Both the position numbers and the translations under genes were made by a program. A stretch of 64,000 nt of DNA from Lantana camara (Eukaryota; Streptophyta; Magnoliopsida; Lamiales; Verbenaceae): NCBI GenBank assembly GCA_037501455.1, contig CM074856.1:22217001-22281000 (forward strand), read 5' to 3'. This document shows, one piece after another, positions 1 through 10,423 of the stretch (its first letter is position 1; every line of letters starts with the position of its first letter). The notes under the pieces were generated by a model, which had not been told where the DNA came from, did not search any database, and worked only from the letters and a program-made list of their open reading frames with translations.

Positions 1-84
1 TCAGTGTTTGATCTTGCAAGATGCCTTCTCGAAGAGATTGTGATCGTTCTCCAGGTCGTCGCCATTACTGTGACCACTCTCCTA

Positions 85-395
85 CTCTTGAGGCCTTTGT
101 TCCAGAGGTTGTTCGTGAAAGGAAGGAGTAAGAGTTCATGGATTTGAGACAAGGGACTCTCTCGGTGGCATAATACTTGGCTATTTTTAATAGGCTCGGG
201 AAATATGCTCCACATGTCACTCGAGATGAGAGGAGAAAAGCGAAGAAATTCATAGTCGGGTTAAGGGAGGACTTGAGGTATGGATATGTCGGGCACAACT
301 TTGAGTCTTTTGTGGATACCGTTCAATGTGCCCTAGTTCAAGAAGGGAAGTATAGGAAAAAGGACCCCATCCCTGGATCACATCACCCAAGATAA
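85..395 (+). pseudogene. gag (retrotransposon Gag capsid) fragment
   Basis: The frame reading ERKE-EFMDLRQGTLSVA, a stop, then FNRLGKYAPHVTRDERRKAKKFI matches the retrotrans_gag core of plant gypsy elements (family knowledge). An in-frame TAA near 169 splits it. The first 80 bases do not continue the domain, so the N-terminal half of gag is deleted or rearranged. No independent function is expected. Confidence 0.85.
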
Positions 396-540
396 GATTC
401 GGGATCCAATTCGAAGAGGCCCACATACCCAGTGGCTCCACCCCGTTAAGGTTTCATTTGCTAAGGGTCCGAGGAAAAAACCTCGAACGACGTGGCCAGT
501 CTTACCACCACCTCCTGCACCTTTACCGCCGCATCAATCC

Positions 541-655
541 AAGCCATGCACTCACTGTGGGGAGTTCTACTCATACTTGGGAGACTTGCCGTCATCGCCT
601 TGGGCTTGTTTGATTTATGGGTCTATGGAGCACCAAACGGCGGGATGCACTCAGC
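541..655 (+). pseudogene. gag zinc knuckle and second Cys motif, degenerate
   Basis: The frame from 541 reads KPCTHCGEF, and about 60 bases later CLIYGSMEHQTAGC. The second is a CCHC knuckle (C-x2-C-x4-H-x4-C) in which the second Cys is Tyr. This is the usual position between gag and protease. The reading frame shifts between the two parts. Confidence 0.7.
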
Positions 656-783
656 TTAGATGAGGACCGAACGCAGGGCCGAGACAGTTAGTTCGGGCTC
701 GAGCTTATGCCATTGATGGCGAGGAGCAGGATGTCGAGGTTGATCCCGCCGCCATTGTTGAAGGTACAATATACATTCATGGC

Positions 784-1080
784 ATGAGCATACATGTATT
801 GTTTGATCCTGGAGTTGCACATTCTTTTCTTTTCCGTGGTATAGCTGCTTCTATGTGCTTACTTGTTGTGTGTACTTCTACATGCTATGTGATTAGTTCC
901 CCGTTGGGAGGAAGCCTTGTAACTGATCGGGTGTTTAAGGGAGTTCCGGTGAGCATTGAGGGTCGTGGCTTCTTAACGGACTTCATTGAGATGCCCATGA
1001 ATCGGTATGGTGCAATCCTGGGTATGGATTGGCTTTACAAGCATTGTGCAGTGGTTGATTATCGAGCTAAGAGAGTCTAG
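784..1080 (+). pseudogene. gypsy aspartic protease domain, catalytic motif altered
   Basis: The frame MSIHVLFDPGVAHSFL followed by RYGAILGMDWLYKHCAVVDY is the retropepsin-like (RVP_2) domain of gypsy polyproteins. The active-site D-S/T-G is DPG here, so the conserved Ser/Thr is lost. A TAG at 1078-1080 ends the frame in a position that should read through toward the RT. It lies directly upstream of the RT linker at 1081-1273. Confidence 0.85.
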
Positions 1081-1273
1081 TTGGGTTTAGAGGTGTCTGT
1101 GGGCTCAAGTTCGAAGATGCTACCTTTGTTATCTTTCACTGAGGCTTATAAGTTGGTTCGAGATGGTGCTTCGGGTTTTACAGCCTATCTCCTTAACAAG
1201 CCTAAGGATCAAGCTAAACTTGAGGAGACCGATGTAGTGAAGGATTTTCTCGAGGTTTTCCCGAAGAATTTGG
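1081..1273 (+). pseudogene. Protease-RT linker and RT N-terminus, left of solo LTR
   Basis: The frame ends ...DVVKDFLEVFPKNL, the conserved start of the gypsy RT region. It is cut by the solo LTR at 1274; the continuation LPPEREIEFVIDLYP resumes after 3217. Joining the flanks in thought restores only the position, because the RT downstream carries stops and frameshifts of its own. Confidence 0.88.
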
Positions 1274-3212
1274 TGTTAGGAATAGTGCCCTAGAAAGCCG
1301 ATTGTATATTCGGTTTTTGCTTTTCCTTATTGTAATCACAGATAATCTTTGAATGAAATAACGAATTGAGGCAACACTTCTTTATATGCTCTTGTTTGTT
1401 ATGCGTTTACTTTAGCTGTGCATGTATGAGAACTCCCCTAATCTTGATGACTTTAAGACTCTACCATTTAGGTGAAATGGTTCATGAAACGAGCCCTATA
1501 TCACATAACTCATGATTAGTAAAATACTCCAAGCCGATGAGTCCTACAGACAGTGGGAGTATCAACCTGACTCCTCTAAGGCTTGTTGGTGGGATGACGC
1601 CCTTAAGAAGGACCACCTTGTTTCATGGAGGTGCAACGTGTATAGTTGATACGTGCGTGATACATGAGGGTGCTTACTTTAATAAGTAAGTTCTCTGAGG
1701 TGCCCCGTGTGAGAAGATTCCTAAATGGGAAAGGAAGTTTCTATTTCAGGAAATGGAAACTTCCAGCTTAGGAAATATCTCACGAGTCATTGATGTGATT
1801 AATTGATCCTTAGACTTGAGGTTTCATGTCACTTTATGAGTTAACTCTGTAGTCTTAGGTATAAGCTTTAAAGGGTGTCGCCTTAGACAACTGATTCAAG
1901 GCTTATGCTGGGGCTGCACAAGTGACTCATGAAAGTGAATGAGAATCAAGAAAGGACCTACACTTGCATTTGCAAGGTGATCTCTTATTGTGTAAGCCAT
2001 TCATATGCCATATGGAGTCCTTGGCCAAGGCAGAAGATCAAGACATCAAGAAAAGGGTTTCTTGGATTGAGATCAAATGGATATGAAATGCACTTAGCTT
2101 TAAGACCAGATTATTAGGGTTCTAATTATTCCCTTACCCTAGATCTTGGTTGAGACATAGTAAGTAAGAGGATTGTATCTCACATGAATTAATGACTTAA
2201 AGGTTCTGTCGAATCGATACATTCAAATTCAGCTAGGGGTTAAACACCTGTTGCTAGACTATGGTCATTTAATATGTGGACTGATTAATTAATTAGTGAA
2301 TTAATTAATTAGGGTCACTGCTAATTGAATTGAGAACCTAGAGGGTCACACACAATAACTTGGTTACATGAGTTGAGGCTTGAAAATGATTAAACGAGTT
2401 AATCGGGCCAAGAGGGTTCCACACGTGTGAAACCACACGTGTGGGTCACGTGAGTGACACGTATCTGACACGTGTATATGTATATATATATGTGATATAT
2501 GCGATTAAAAAATTAATGTGTTAATTATTTAATAGACTTTGGTTTAATTTTTGAATTAAAAAGAAAGTCTTATTTTGGAGAAAATTAATCTAGTTAATTA
2601 ATTATTAATTAATTAATTAGATAAAAATAAGTTATTTATTTATTAATAAATAAAGTATAATAATATCCAAAAGGTTTTGGATATTTTAGCTCTCTTAAAA
2701 GTTGATTTGAATTAGAATTCAAAGTCAAAGTCAAAATTACTTGATGATCAAGTAATAGGAGAGAGGGACCAAAATCCTTAGTCCATAAGGACTAGGATTT
2801 TCGGTCAGCCCTCCCCAATTATATATAGGGGAGCTCATGCTCCCCTTAGAGAGTGATAGAATTCTTTTGGTTCATGTGTTGACCACCATCCTTTCTCCAA
2901 GATAAATTAAACCCTAGGTTAAGCATAAACACTAACTAGATAACTAGCATCCTTATTAGTTAGATTGTAGTCAAGTTAGTGGACTATCTCTAGAGAGCTT
3001 CAAGTTAGAAGTTTTGAAGATTCGAGCTTTACCAAGGAGAGGGGATCAAGCCGCGAGAAGAGCGTTCTTGGGTGGCTTGAAACGCTTCAAGAAAGATTAT
3101 TGAAAAGTAAGTTTCTAATCTCTACGAATTTGGATACATGATTGCGAGTATTCGATCCTTTTGTTGGAAAATTTTTAATTTTCCACTGCTTTCTGATTCT
3201 AGTTTTCCCACA
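1274..3212 (+). mobile_element. Solo LTR (~1.94 kb) inside gypsy RT
   Basis: It starts TGTTAGGAATAGTGCCC and ends ...TTTTCCCACA. The flanks are TTTGG (1269-1273) and TTTGT (3213-3217), a 5-bp target duplication with one mismatch. It interrupts the gypsy RT frame. The terminal 20 bases and many interior blocks (for example the 'actcccctaatctt', 'cgatgagtcc.acagacagtg' and 'cctaaatgggaaa' stretches) are shared with the solo LTR at 49244-51245, so both belong to one family. No internal region, PBS or PPT is attached, so it arose by LTR-LTR recombination. Copia or gypsy origin is not decidable from the LTR alone. Confidence 0.9.
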
Positions 3213-4010
3213 TTTGTGGTCTTTACCTCCTGAACGAGAAATTGAGTTTGTGATCGACTTGTATCCATAGGTCGAGCCATTTTCTAAAACTCCTTATAGG
3301 ATGGCTCCTGCCGAGTTGAAAGAATTGACAAAACAACTCGAAGAGTTAATGTCTAGTGGGTACATTGTCCGAGTTCATCTCCTTAGGGTGCATCGGTTCT
3401 ATTTGTCAAGAAGAAAGATGGGACCTTGGGAATGTACATCAATTATAGAGGATTGAATCGGATGACTGTTAAGAATAAATATCCCCTCCCACATATCGAG
3501 GAGTTCTTCGATATACTTCAGGGTTCAAAGGTTTATTCTAAGCTTCCTACATCAGGAATATTATCAATTGCGAATCTGAGAAGAAGATATTCCGAAGACA
3601 GGGTTTAACACTCGGTACAGGCATTATGAGTTTATGGTGATGCCATTTGGTTTAACTAATGCCCCCGCAGCTTTGATGGACATGATGCACAGAATATTCG
3701 GTCTTTTCTCGACAAGTTTGTACTGATCTTCATTGATGATATTCTTGTGTACTCCGAGGAGCATACGAGACATCTTAAGCTTGTACTGCAAACGCTCAAG
3801 GATAATCAGTTGTTCGCGAAGTTTAGCAGATGTGACTTTTGGATCGATAGGGTCTCTTTCTTGAGCCATATTATATCCGAGAATGGAGTTGAAGTTGACC
3901 CCACAAACATTGAGACCGTGGCCAAGTGGGAGAAACTAAAGAATGCCTCGGAAGTTCGAAGTTTCTTGGATTTAGCGGGATATTATAGAAGATTCGTGAA
4001 GGACTTCTAG
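3213..4010 (+). pseudogene. gypsy reverse transcriptase, broken
   Basis: [25 protein letters not shown], then (after frameshifts near 3380-3425 and 3545-3600) [23 protein letters not shown] and [16 protein letters not shown]. The last is the YxDD-box region (FIDD here). [19 protein letters not shown] and [14 protein letters not shown] form the thumb/connection. A TAG at about 4008 and the frameshifts inactivate it. Confidence 0.93.
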
Positions 4011-4017
4011 AAGATCG

Positions 4018-4560
4018 TCGCTCCTTTAACCCGATTGACTATGAAAGGGGTGAAATTTGTATGAGATGAGGTATGTGATAAGAGCTTCAATCTCTTGAAG
4101 GAGAAATTAACTATTGCCCTAGTCTTGGCACTTCCCGAAGGCTCCGAGGGTTATGCCATTTATACGGATGCATTAAATGAGGGATTGGGTTGTTGATGCA
4201 AAACGAGTAAGTTGTTGTCTATGCCACTAGAAAGTTGAAGGATCATGAAAAGAACTATCCTACACACAACTTGGAACTCACAGCCGTGATTTTTGCTCAT
4301 GGTAAGTGGAGGCATTACTTGTATGGGATTCCTTTCGAGATCTTCACCGACCACAAGAGCCTCCAATATTTATTCACTCAAAAAGAATTAAATATGAGGC
4401 AAAGGCATTGGATGGAATTTCTTAAGATTATGAGTGCACAATCAAGTACCATTCCGAAAAAGCTAATGTGGTCGCCGATGCACTTAGTAGGAAGGCTAGT
4501 GTATCAAGTTTGGATGTACGTGAAACAAGTCAAGCTGAGGCCTTTGTTCTAAAAGCTCGT
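4018..4560 (+). pseudogene. gypsy RNase H domain, broken
   Basis: The order is YAIYTDA (first catalytic Asp region), a stop and frameshift, then [15 protein letters not shown] (Glu) and [28 protein letters not shown] (Asp of TDHKSL). These are the standard RNase_H landmarks of gypsy pol. Internal stops at about 4062 and 4193, and a frameshift after the HWMEF block, break the frame. Confidence 0.88.
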
Positions 4561-4638
4561 ATTTCTAATATCACCATGCAACCGGAGTTGAAGCATCATT
4601 TGTTTGAGGCTTAGACTAGTGACCCGGGAGTTCATAAA

Positions 4639-5573
4639 TTGGTTGCTAAGGCGAGAGTCAATCCGGAGCATCCGTTTGGGCATGATGAGATAGGATTGTT
4701 TCGATTTAAGAACCATGTGGTTGTACCCGAGTTGGAACGGGTGTTGCTTGAAGAGGCTCACAAACCGGCTTACTCTATCCACCCCGGAGGTAATAAGAAG
4801 GATTTGAAGCAATATTATTGGTGGAATGGTTTGAAGAAGGATGTGGCCGAGTATGTGAGACATTGCAAGACTTATCAAATGATGAATGCCGAACACTAGA
4901 AACCCGGAGGTCTTCTACAACCATTACCTATTCCCAAGTGGAAATGGGAGTAAGTGGCGATGGATTTTGTATCCGGGTTGCGAAATTAAAGGGTGGTTAC
5001 TATGGAATTTAGGTAATTGTTGACCGCCTGACTAAGTTGGCTCACTTTCTAGCAGTTCGGATATCCGATAAGATCAGCAAGCTAGACCAGTTGTACAATA
5101 GAGAGATTGTTCACCTTCATGGAATTCCGGTTAGCATCGTGTTGGATAGGGATCTGAGGTTCACTTCAAGGTTATGGCAAGAGTTGCAAGGTCTTTTGGG
5201 TACAAGACTTAAGTTTAGCACCGCTTCACACCCGCAGATGGATGGCCAGTTCGAGAGAGATTGATCAAATATCTCGAGGATTTACTTCGGACTTGTACTT
5301 TAGATTTTCAGACTTCTTGGGATAAGCAGGTACTTGATCGAGTTTTCCTACAATAACAATTACCAAGCCTCGATTGGAATGGCCCCATATGAAGTACTCT
5401 ATGGTCAGAAGTGTAGATCTCGGTTGTTCTTTGATCTTAAGGAGTGGAAATGGACTAAGCAAGAGGGCGTTAAAAAGGGTGAGAAAAAAGAGAAACCTTC
5501 TAAGGCCATGCGAGATATGATTGAGAAAGTCCAATTGGTACAACAACGGATGAAGGCGGCTCAAGATCGATAA
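4639..5573 (+). pseudogene. gypsy integrase: zinc-binding and catalytic core, broken
   Basis: H2C2 region: EEAHKPAYSIHPGGNKKD with YYWWNGLKKDVAEYVRHCKTYQ, where the second Cys of C-x2-C is Tyr. The core starts near 4958 (MDFV, first Asp), continues with HGIPVSIVLDRDLRFTSRLW (second Asp), and DGQFERD marks the Glu region (normally GQSER-T). Then YNNNYQASIGMAPYEVLYG. Stops near 4899, 4952, 4987 and 5010 and a frameshift near 5262 break it. Confidence 0.92.
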
Positions 5574-5576
5574 AAG

Positions 5577-6052
5577 AGCTATACCGGCAATCGAAGAAGG
5601 GATCTTAAGTTTGAAGTTGGGGACCGAGTGTTCTTAAAGGCTTCTTCTCGTAAGGGATTTACTCAGATCGGTAAAGGAGGAAAGCTCAACCCTCGATAGT
5701 TGGGTTCGTTTGAGATACTTGAGATGATTGGTGAAGTGGCTTACCATCTGGACCTACCGTCGAGCTTAATCGGGATTCACAATGCCTTCCATGTTTCTCA
5801 GTTAAGGAAGTACTATCCCGATGAGTCCGAGATTCCCCTCGTTGAGGATGTTGAAGAAGCCGAGTTACAACCGGATTTAACCTTTGTCCAAAAGCCAATA
5901 AAGATTTTGGATCACAAGTTTCAAGTGTTGAGAAATCGAAAAATCCCATTAGTAAAGGTTTTATAGATAAGTGATAAAATCGAGGAAGCCATGTGGGAAA
6001 CCGAGGACAAGATGAATAAGTTTCATCTGGAGTTGTTCCCGTCCGAGCAATG
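5577..6052 (+). pseudogene. Integrase C-terminal module of the gypsy element
   Basis: The frame LKFEVGDRVFLKASSRKGF, GSFEILEMIGEVAYHLDLPSSL, HNAFHVSQLRKYYPDESE, ILDHKFQVLRNRKIPLVKVL, stop, ISDKIEEAMWETEDKMNKF, ending at SEQ-stop (6052). This is the GPY/F-like and chromodomain-like tail typical of plant chromoviruses (family knowledge). A stop at 5697-5699 and one at 5964-5966 interrupt it. Confidence 0.88.
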
Positions 6053-6072
6053 AATCTAGGACTAGATTCTTT

Positions 6073-6086
6073 TAAACGGGGAAGGT
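6073..6086 (+). other. Polypurine tract of the gypsy element
   Basis: TAAACGGGGAAGGT immediately precedes the 3' LTR start TGTGATGCC at 6087. It is purine-rich and in the expected place for plus-strand priming. Confidence 0.8.
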
Positions 6087-6312
6087 TGTGATGCCCCGTG
6101 TTTTCGACGTACAGGTACGCACAGCACACTTGTGAGTTCTTGAGGGTTAGAATTATTTGCATGCTCTATTTGAATTATACTCCTATGTGAATTATTTGAA
6201 TTAATGGAATTATGCGAATTGCTTGAACCATTTTAACATTTCATTTCATTTCATAACATATACATATTTTTTTTAAATTCATTCATTCCTGAACAATTGT
6301 ATATTTCTAACT

Positions 6313-6349
<37 letters not shown>

Positions 6350-8685
6350 AGTATATGTCATATACATTTCATACAGACATTTCATTTTATATTATAAGTA
6401 CATGTACTTATATACTTATAATATTCACATTACACTTTATACATACATATACATATCATATAAGTATATACATATATACACAAACACACAACACCCCATG
6501 CACTATGCACTCATCTCTCACAATAAATCATTTTCATTCCATTTCTCTACACACACACACACACATTGAGCCAAGCAAGGAGAAAGGAGAAGGAGGAGCC
6601 AAGCCATCTTCATCATCTCCTTCCCTCAATTCCTCCAATTCTTTCAAGGTTTGTGTGTAGATATATAGTTAGGGCTTTGATGATATGAATGTGGATTCTT
6701 GTTCATAAGCATGTGTATGTGTATATATATGTGAATCCATGAATTTAATGCAAGTATGCTTTGGTTGTTGGCTTGATAAATGGATTAGAATAAATGAGGG
6801 TTTGTGTGGATTGTTTTGGGATGATCTAAGTGTGCAAATGTGTGTTATAAGTAGCATGGATAAAGTAGTATATGTATATTATTGTTATGAGCATGTTTAG
6901 ACTTGATTTTTCCAACTTTAATCTTGTTTTGAGGTGTTCGAGATGTTTTCCCATAGCTTCCCCTGTTCTTCCCCTGTTTATCGCCCCAGACAGCACCGAA
7001 ACAGCCGTTTGGTTTTCAGTTCATTCCTGGAAACGGCCATTTGGAACTCGTTTATTCCCTGCTGCGACCCTCAAAACGGCCGTTCTGGATACCTATGTAT
7101 TTTGGAAACGGCCTTTCCGGTTTGTTCACCTTGGACCCGAGAGGGTGGAAACGGCCGTTTGGATTTTCTTAAGAAACCTAAAACGGCTGTTTGGGACCCT
7201 GTTGTCCGGTTTCCTTGTTTTGCTCGTTTTACGTGTTTTTTTCATGTTTTTTGTTTCATATCCTTTCCTCGACTCTTTTATGTGTTATAGATTATGAATA
7301 TATTGGTTCTCACGCATGCATGAGTGAATTATGCTTTGAATTCGCTTATCTTTTATGTCAAGCACTGATTGTGCACATGAACATTTTCATAACATATTAT
7401 AATTCAAAATATCATATCATAACATCTCATGAGCATACCATTCGTCAATAAATTGGTTCATAAGTCTTGAGTATCATATACACTTATACTTCTTACACAG
7501 AGGTTGACCCTGTGGTCGAGGAGCAAGGTCCCTAGGCTTCTCGTTTCTTTACCCTTGCCAAGGTGAGGTTTTATTTTAGTTATTTAGAACCCTAATATCT
7601 CGTGTGACAATTTTAGCTAAAATGTATTACTTATACTTACACTTTGGAAAAATGATTATTACTCAAATGTTTTCAAATGCTTTCATGAAAATGTTTTGGC
7701 GAGATTATTCACGTATTATTGGGCCCAGGGAAATGTGTGAATGGAGACCGATATGGCATCAGGCCATCGGATAAGCCATTACATATAGTACCCTTTGAGA
7801 ATATCCTCGCCTGACCAGGAGGCCTGGGAGGCGGGATGTTCTTGAGCCGGTGGTTAACCCATCGAAGGAGCGTGTAGGAGTCATGATCCCTGTCTCGATA
7901 TTGTCTTATGAGATGGTTTGGGCCTTGCAAACCCTTCCACCGCCCCGTGAGGAAGAATGATGGAAATTATGCTTACCTCTCATGATTATGATTATGGTTA
8001 TGGATATTATGATTACGTATTGTATGAGTGGCTCGTAACTTGATTTATGCACACACTATGGGAATAAGGTTGGAGAATTGCTGACTAGTCGGGCCACGAT
8101 ATGATTACGATTTGTCAAGTAATAATTTGATATCCATAATTCTGAGCAATACCTTTTCTAAACTTCCCACTTGGGGTTATTCTAAACTTTGCTCAGGGTT
8201 ATGGATTGCATATGTATGTGATATAATTATTATGCCCCTCACTGAGTCTTTCAACTGACACATACATGTTATTTATAGCCTTTTTACAGGTATGCTAGGT
8301 GGCGAATAAGGTCGTTGTGGAGTCTTTATTTCGGTCCTAGCATGTCTTAAGTCTTAGCATTTACATACTCATACTTTTGGATTATGTATTACTTTATTTT
8401 TTGGAGATTGATGTATATGTGGGTCTTGTAGGCCATTGATGTTATATTTTTTGGGATTGTATGCCGGAGTTATACTCCAGATATGATAATGTTATGTTTA
8501 TGCTTCCGTTTTACTTATTGCATTGCTGTTGGATTGGTTTAAGGGTTAGCCCCGCTTAGCTAGGTTGAGTAATTTTATTAGTGTCACCCGTTCGCCATTT
8601 GTTTGATTCGTGTATTGACTTCTATTTCATCTGTGGATTGGAATCATGGTGAGGGGATGTGGCACCTATCATTGCGGGTGCTACA
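6087..8685 (+). mobile_element. 3' LTR (2.6 kb) of the gypsy element
   Basis: It starts TGTGATGCCCCGTG right after the PPT and ends GGGTGCTACA at 8685. Downstream 5 bp (ATGCA) would be the target duplication; the left copy is outside the window. It carries a (TA)n run at 6315-6345, a (CA)n at 6549-6564 and an array of AAACGGCCGTTT-type palindromes at 6985-7200 (perfect at 7149-7160). No coding frame of note lies in it. It is the reference for the other LTR pieces of this superfamily in the window, which share the ends, an 'agtcatga.ccc' block and the 'cttgcttccgc'-like region before the 3' end. Confidence 0.9.
6315..6345. repeat. (TA)n microsatellite
   Basis: Uninterrupted TA repeat inside the LTR; it creates spurious tyrosine/isoleucine frames. 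Confidence 0.95.
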
Positions 8686-9572
8686 ATGCAAGTCATAAAT
8701 CTCCAAATAACACATGCTTGATCAATGAATTCAAAATCACCATTTCAACCTAAGTATTCACCTCATATCTCATCCTGATGATTAATCAAGCTCAAAGAAA
8801 GTATTTCATGGAACCAAATTAAGCTAGAAAGATGGAGAATCCAAAGGTTGACTTACCTTGAAGAGGTGATGAGGTAAGAAAGTGATCTTGAGATCAAAGA
8901 TGCAAAAATGGCATGAGGGTTCTTCTTTCTCTTTTCTTTCTTGAAGCAGATCGATTGGGGCTGAAAATTGGGAGAGAAAGTGTTATTTTGTGACTGAAAT
9001 AAGAGGGAAAACCGATCAGCCGGTCGGTGTCGGGTCGGCCCGGTTCGGTTCTTTTCAAGGGCGGTTTGGTTCAAGGACGGTTCGGTTCAAACGGATCGGA
9101 ATTTAAGGCTTAAGGGGTTCAAACGGGGTTTAGAAAAATAGGGGGCTTGTTCCATCGGACTCAAATCGTCGAAACTAATCCAATGGTGGTGTCAGAATTT
9201 GAATTCAAATTCTTGGGCTCAAGTTAGCCCAAAAGTGCTTAAGATTGACCTATTTGTAAATAGGCCCCAAAACTTAAATAAAAGTGCAATTAGGTCCAAC
9301 CCTAATTTAAATAAATCATATAACAGGCTAATATCTCATAAATGCATTCATAAATTATTTGGTTCAATTAATTTCACATAATGGACACGTTCGGCACCAA
9401 ATTCACATAAAACGAGAAGAACGAAGGGATACGTATTAATTTAAAATGCTTAGGGCACATTGATCACTTAAACGATTTAATTAGCGCATATAATAAATTA
9501 AAAGAACATAAATACATAAATAAACTCTCTCATGATGTTGTACCTGACTTGCCGAAGAAATAGGGTGTCACA
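8686..9572 (-). mobile_element. Reversed gypsy LTR, 5'-end fragment
   Basis: On the minus strand it begins TGTGACACCCTATTTC at 9572. It is collinear by eye with the 5' ends of the LTRs at 19754 and 26726, including the shared 'gaattcaaattct.gggctcaag' and 'caattaggtcc' blocks and the closing 'ttgccgaagaaatagggtgtcaca'. A donor-like AAGGTAAG (reverse complement of cttacctt, near 8850-8860) occurs as in other copies. It is interrupted at 8686 by the gypsy element to its left. Confidence 0.8.
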
Positions 9573-9586
9573 CCCACCATCACACC

Positions 9587-9820
9587 TGTGACACTCCATT
9601 CGTTACGTGCAGGTTCGTTCCACGTGTGAGTTTAATTTATGAATTTATGTGTTTTAATTATTTTATGTGATATTAACTTGTTTATTTAAATTAAATTGTT
9701 AAGTGTTGATTTTATTATGAATTATATGTTCGGAATTTATATGATATGAATTTAATTGTTATGCATGCTAATTATAGGATGTATGATATATGGATTTAAT
9801 TGCATTGAATTATATGTCTT
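9587..9820 (+). mobile_element. gypsy LTR 5'-end fragment
   Basis: It starts TGTGACACTCCATTCGTTACGTGCAGGTTCG, an LTR start of the same superfamily, and runs AT-rich until another LTR begins at 9821. The rest of this copy was not located. Confidence 0.65.
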
Positions 9821-10423
9821 TGTGACACCCCTTTCCTTCGATAAGTCAGGTATGACATCACGAGAGGGTTTATTTACGTGTTAATGTTCTTTTAGTTTAA
9901 TTCATACGTTAAATCACTTGTTTAAATTATCTCCATGCCATATGTGTTTAGATTCAACGTAGAACTTTCTCGTATTTAACTTCTTTTACCTGAATTCAAT
10001 TCCGAACTTTGTGAATACGTTGTATGCATGAAATATATGAGTTATGAACGTGTTTATATGCTTATATTACATTTGTGAACTCGTTTGTGGTGGTCTTGGA
10101 CCATTTTCGTGAAATCGGGACTTAAGGGCCTAAAGAGCATTTAGCCCACCTTGGATTCCGGGTGGCATAATTTGAGATCGGGAATTTGGATTTCGAATTC
10201 CAACACCACCGTTGGACTCATATCGACGATTTGGATCCAATAGAATAAGCCTCATAATTTTGTAAGCCCGTTTGAACCTTTGAAACTTCACCAAACCGAG
10301 CCTATGTACCGGATTTGCCACCCTTGACCATTTTGACCATATCTTACTCATTTTAGCTTCTTTTTTACATAAACTTAGACCCACATCTTACCAACTCATT
10401 TATGTACACCCCCTCACCCTCAC
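9821..10423 (+). mobile_element. gypsy LTR 5' part, split by the solo LTR at 10424
   Basis: It starts TGTGACACCCCTTTCCTTCG. It runs to the CTCAC target site at 10419-10423 and resumes after the solo LTR at 13697-13852 (aatctgatcccacc ... ccaagaggtaagtg). A short 3' end reappears at 14571-14690 (gtctcccgttcacc ... gcggggtgctac). The middle of this copy is missing. Confidence 0.75.

Larger units (their letters stand above)
1..6086 (+). mobile_element. Ty3/gypsy retrotransposon internal region, decayed, 5' end outside window
   Basis: Domains run in Ty3/gypsy order on the plus strand: gag, CCHC knuckle, aspartic protease, RT, RNase H, H2C2 integrase zinc finger, integrase core and an integrase C-terminal module, then a polypurine tract and a 3' LTR at 6087. 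The integrase C-terminus (HNAFHVSQLRKY, then PLVKVL and an EEAMWETED stretch) is the chromovirus-type arrangement, probably Tekay/Del-like; clade assignment is inference. The frame is broken many times by stops and indels and by a solo LTR inserted at 1274-3212, so the element cannot move by itself. The 5' LTR, if it exists, lies left of the window. Confidence 0.93.

Noticed and set aside
6297..6660. Plus-strand frames rich in Tyr/Ile/His
   Set aside because: Translations of (TA)n and (CA)n microsatellites within the LTR.
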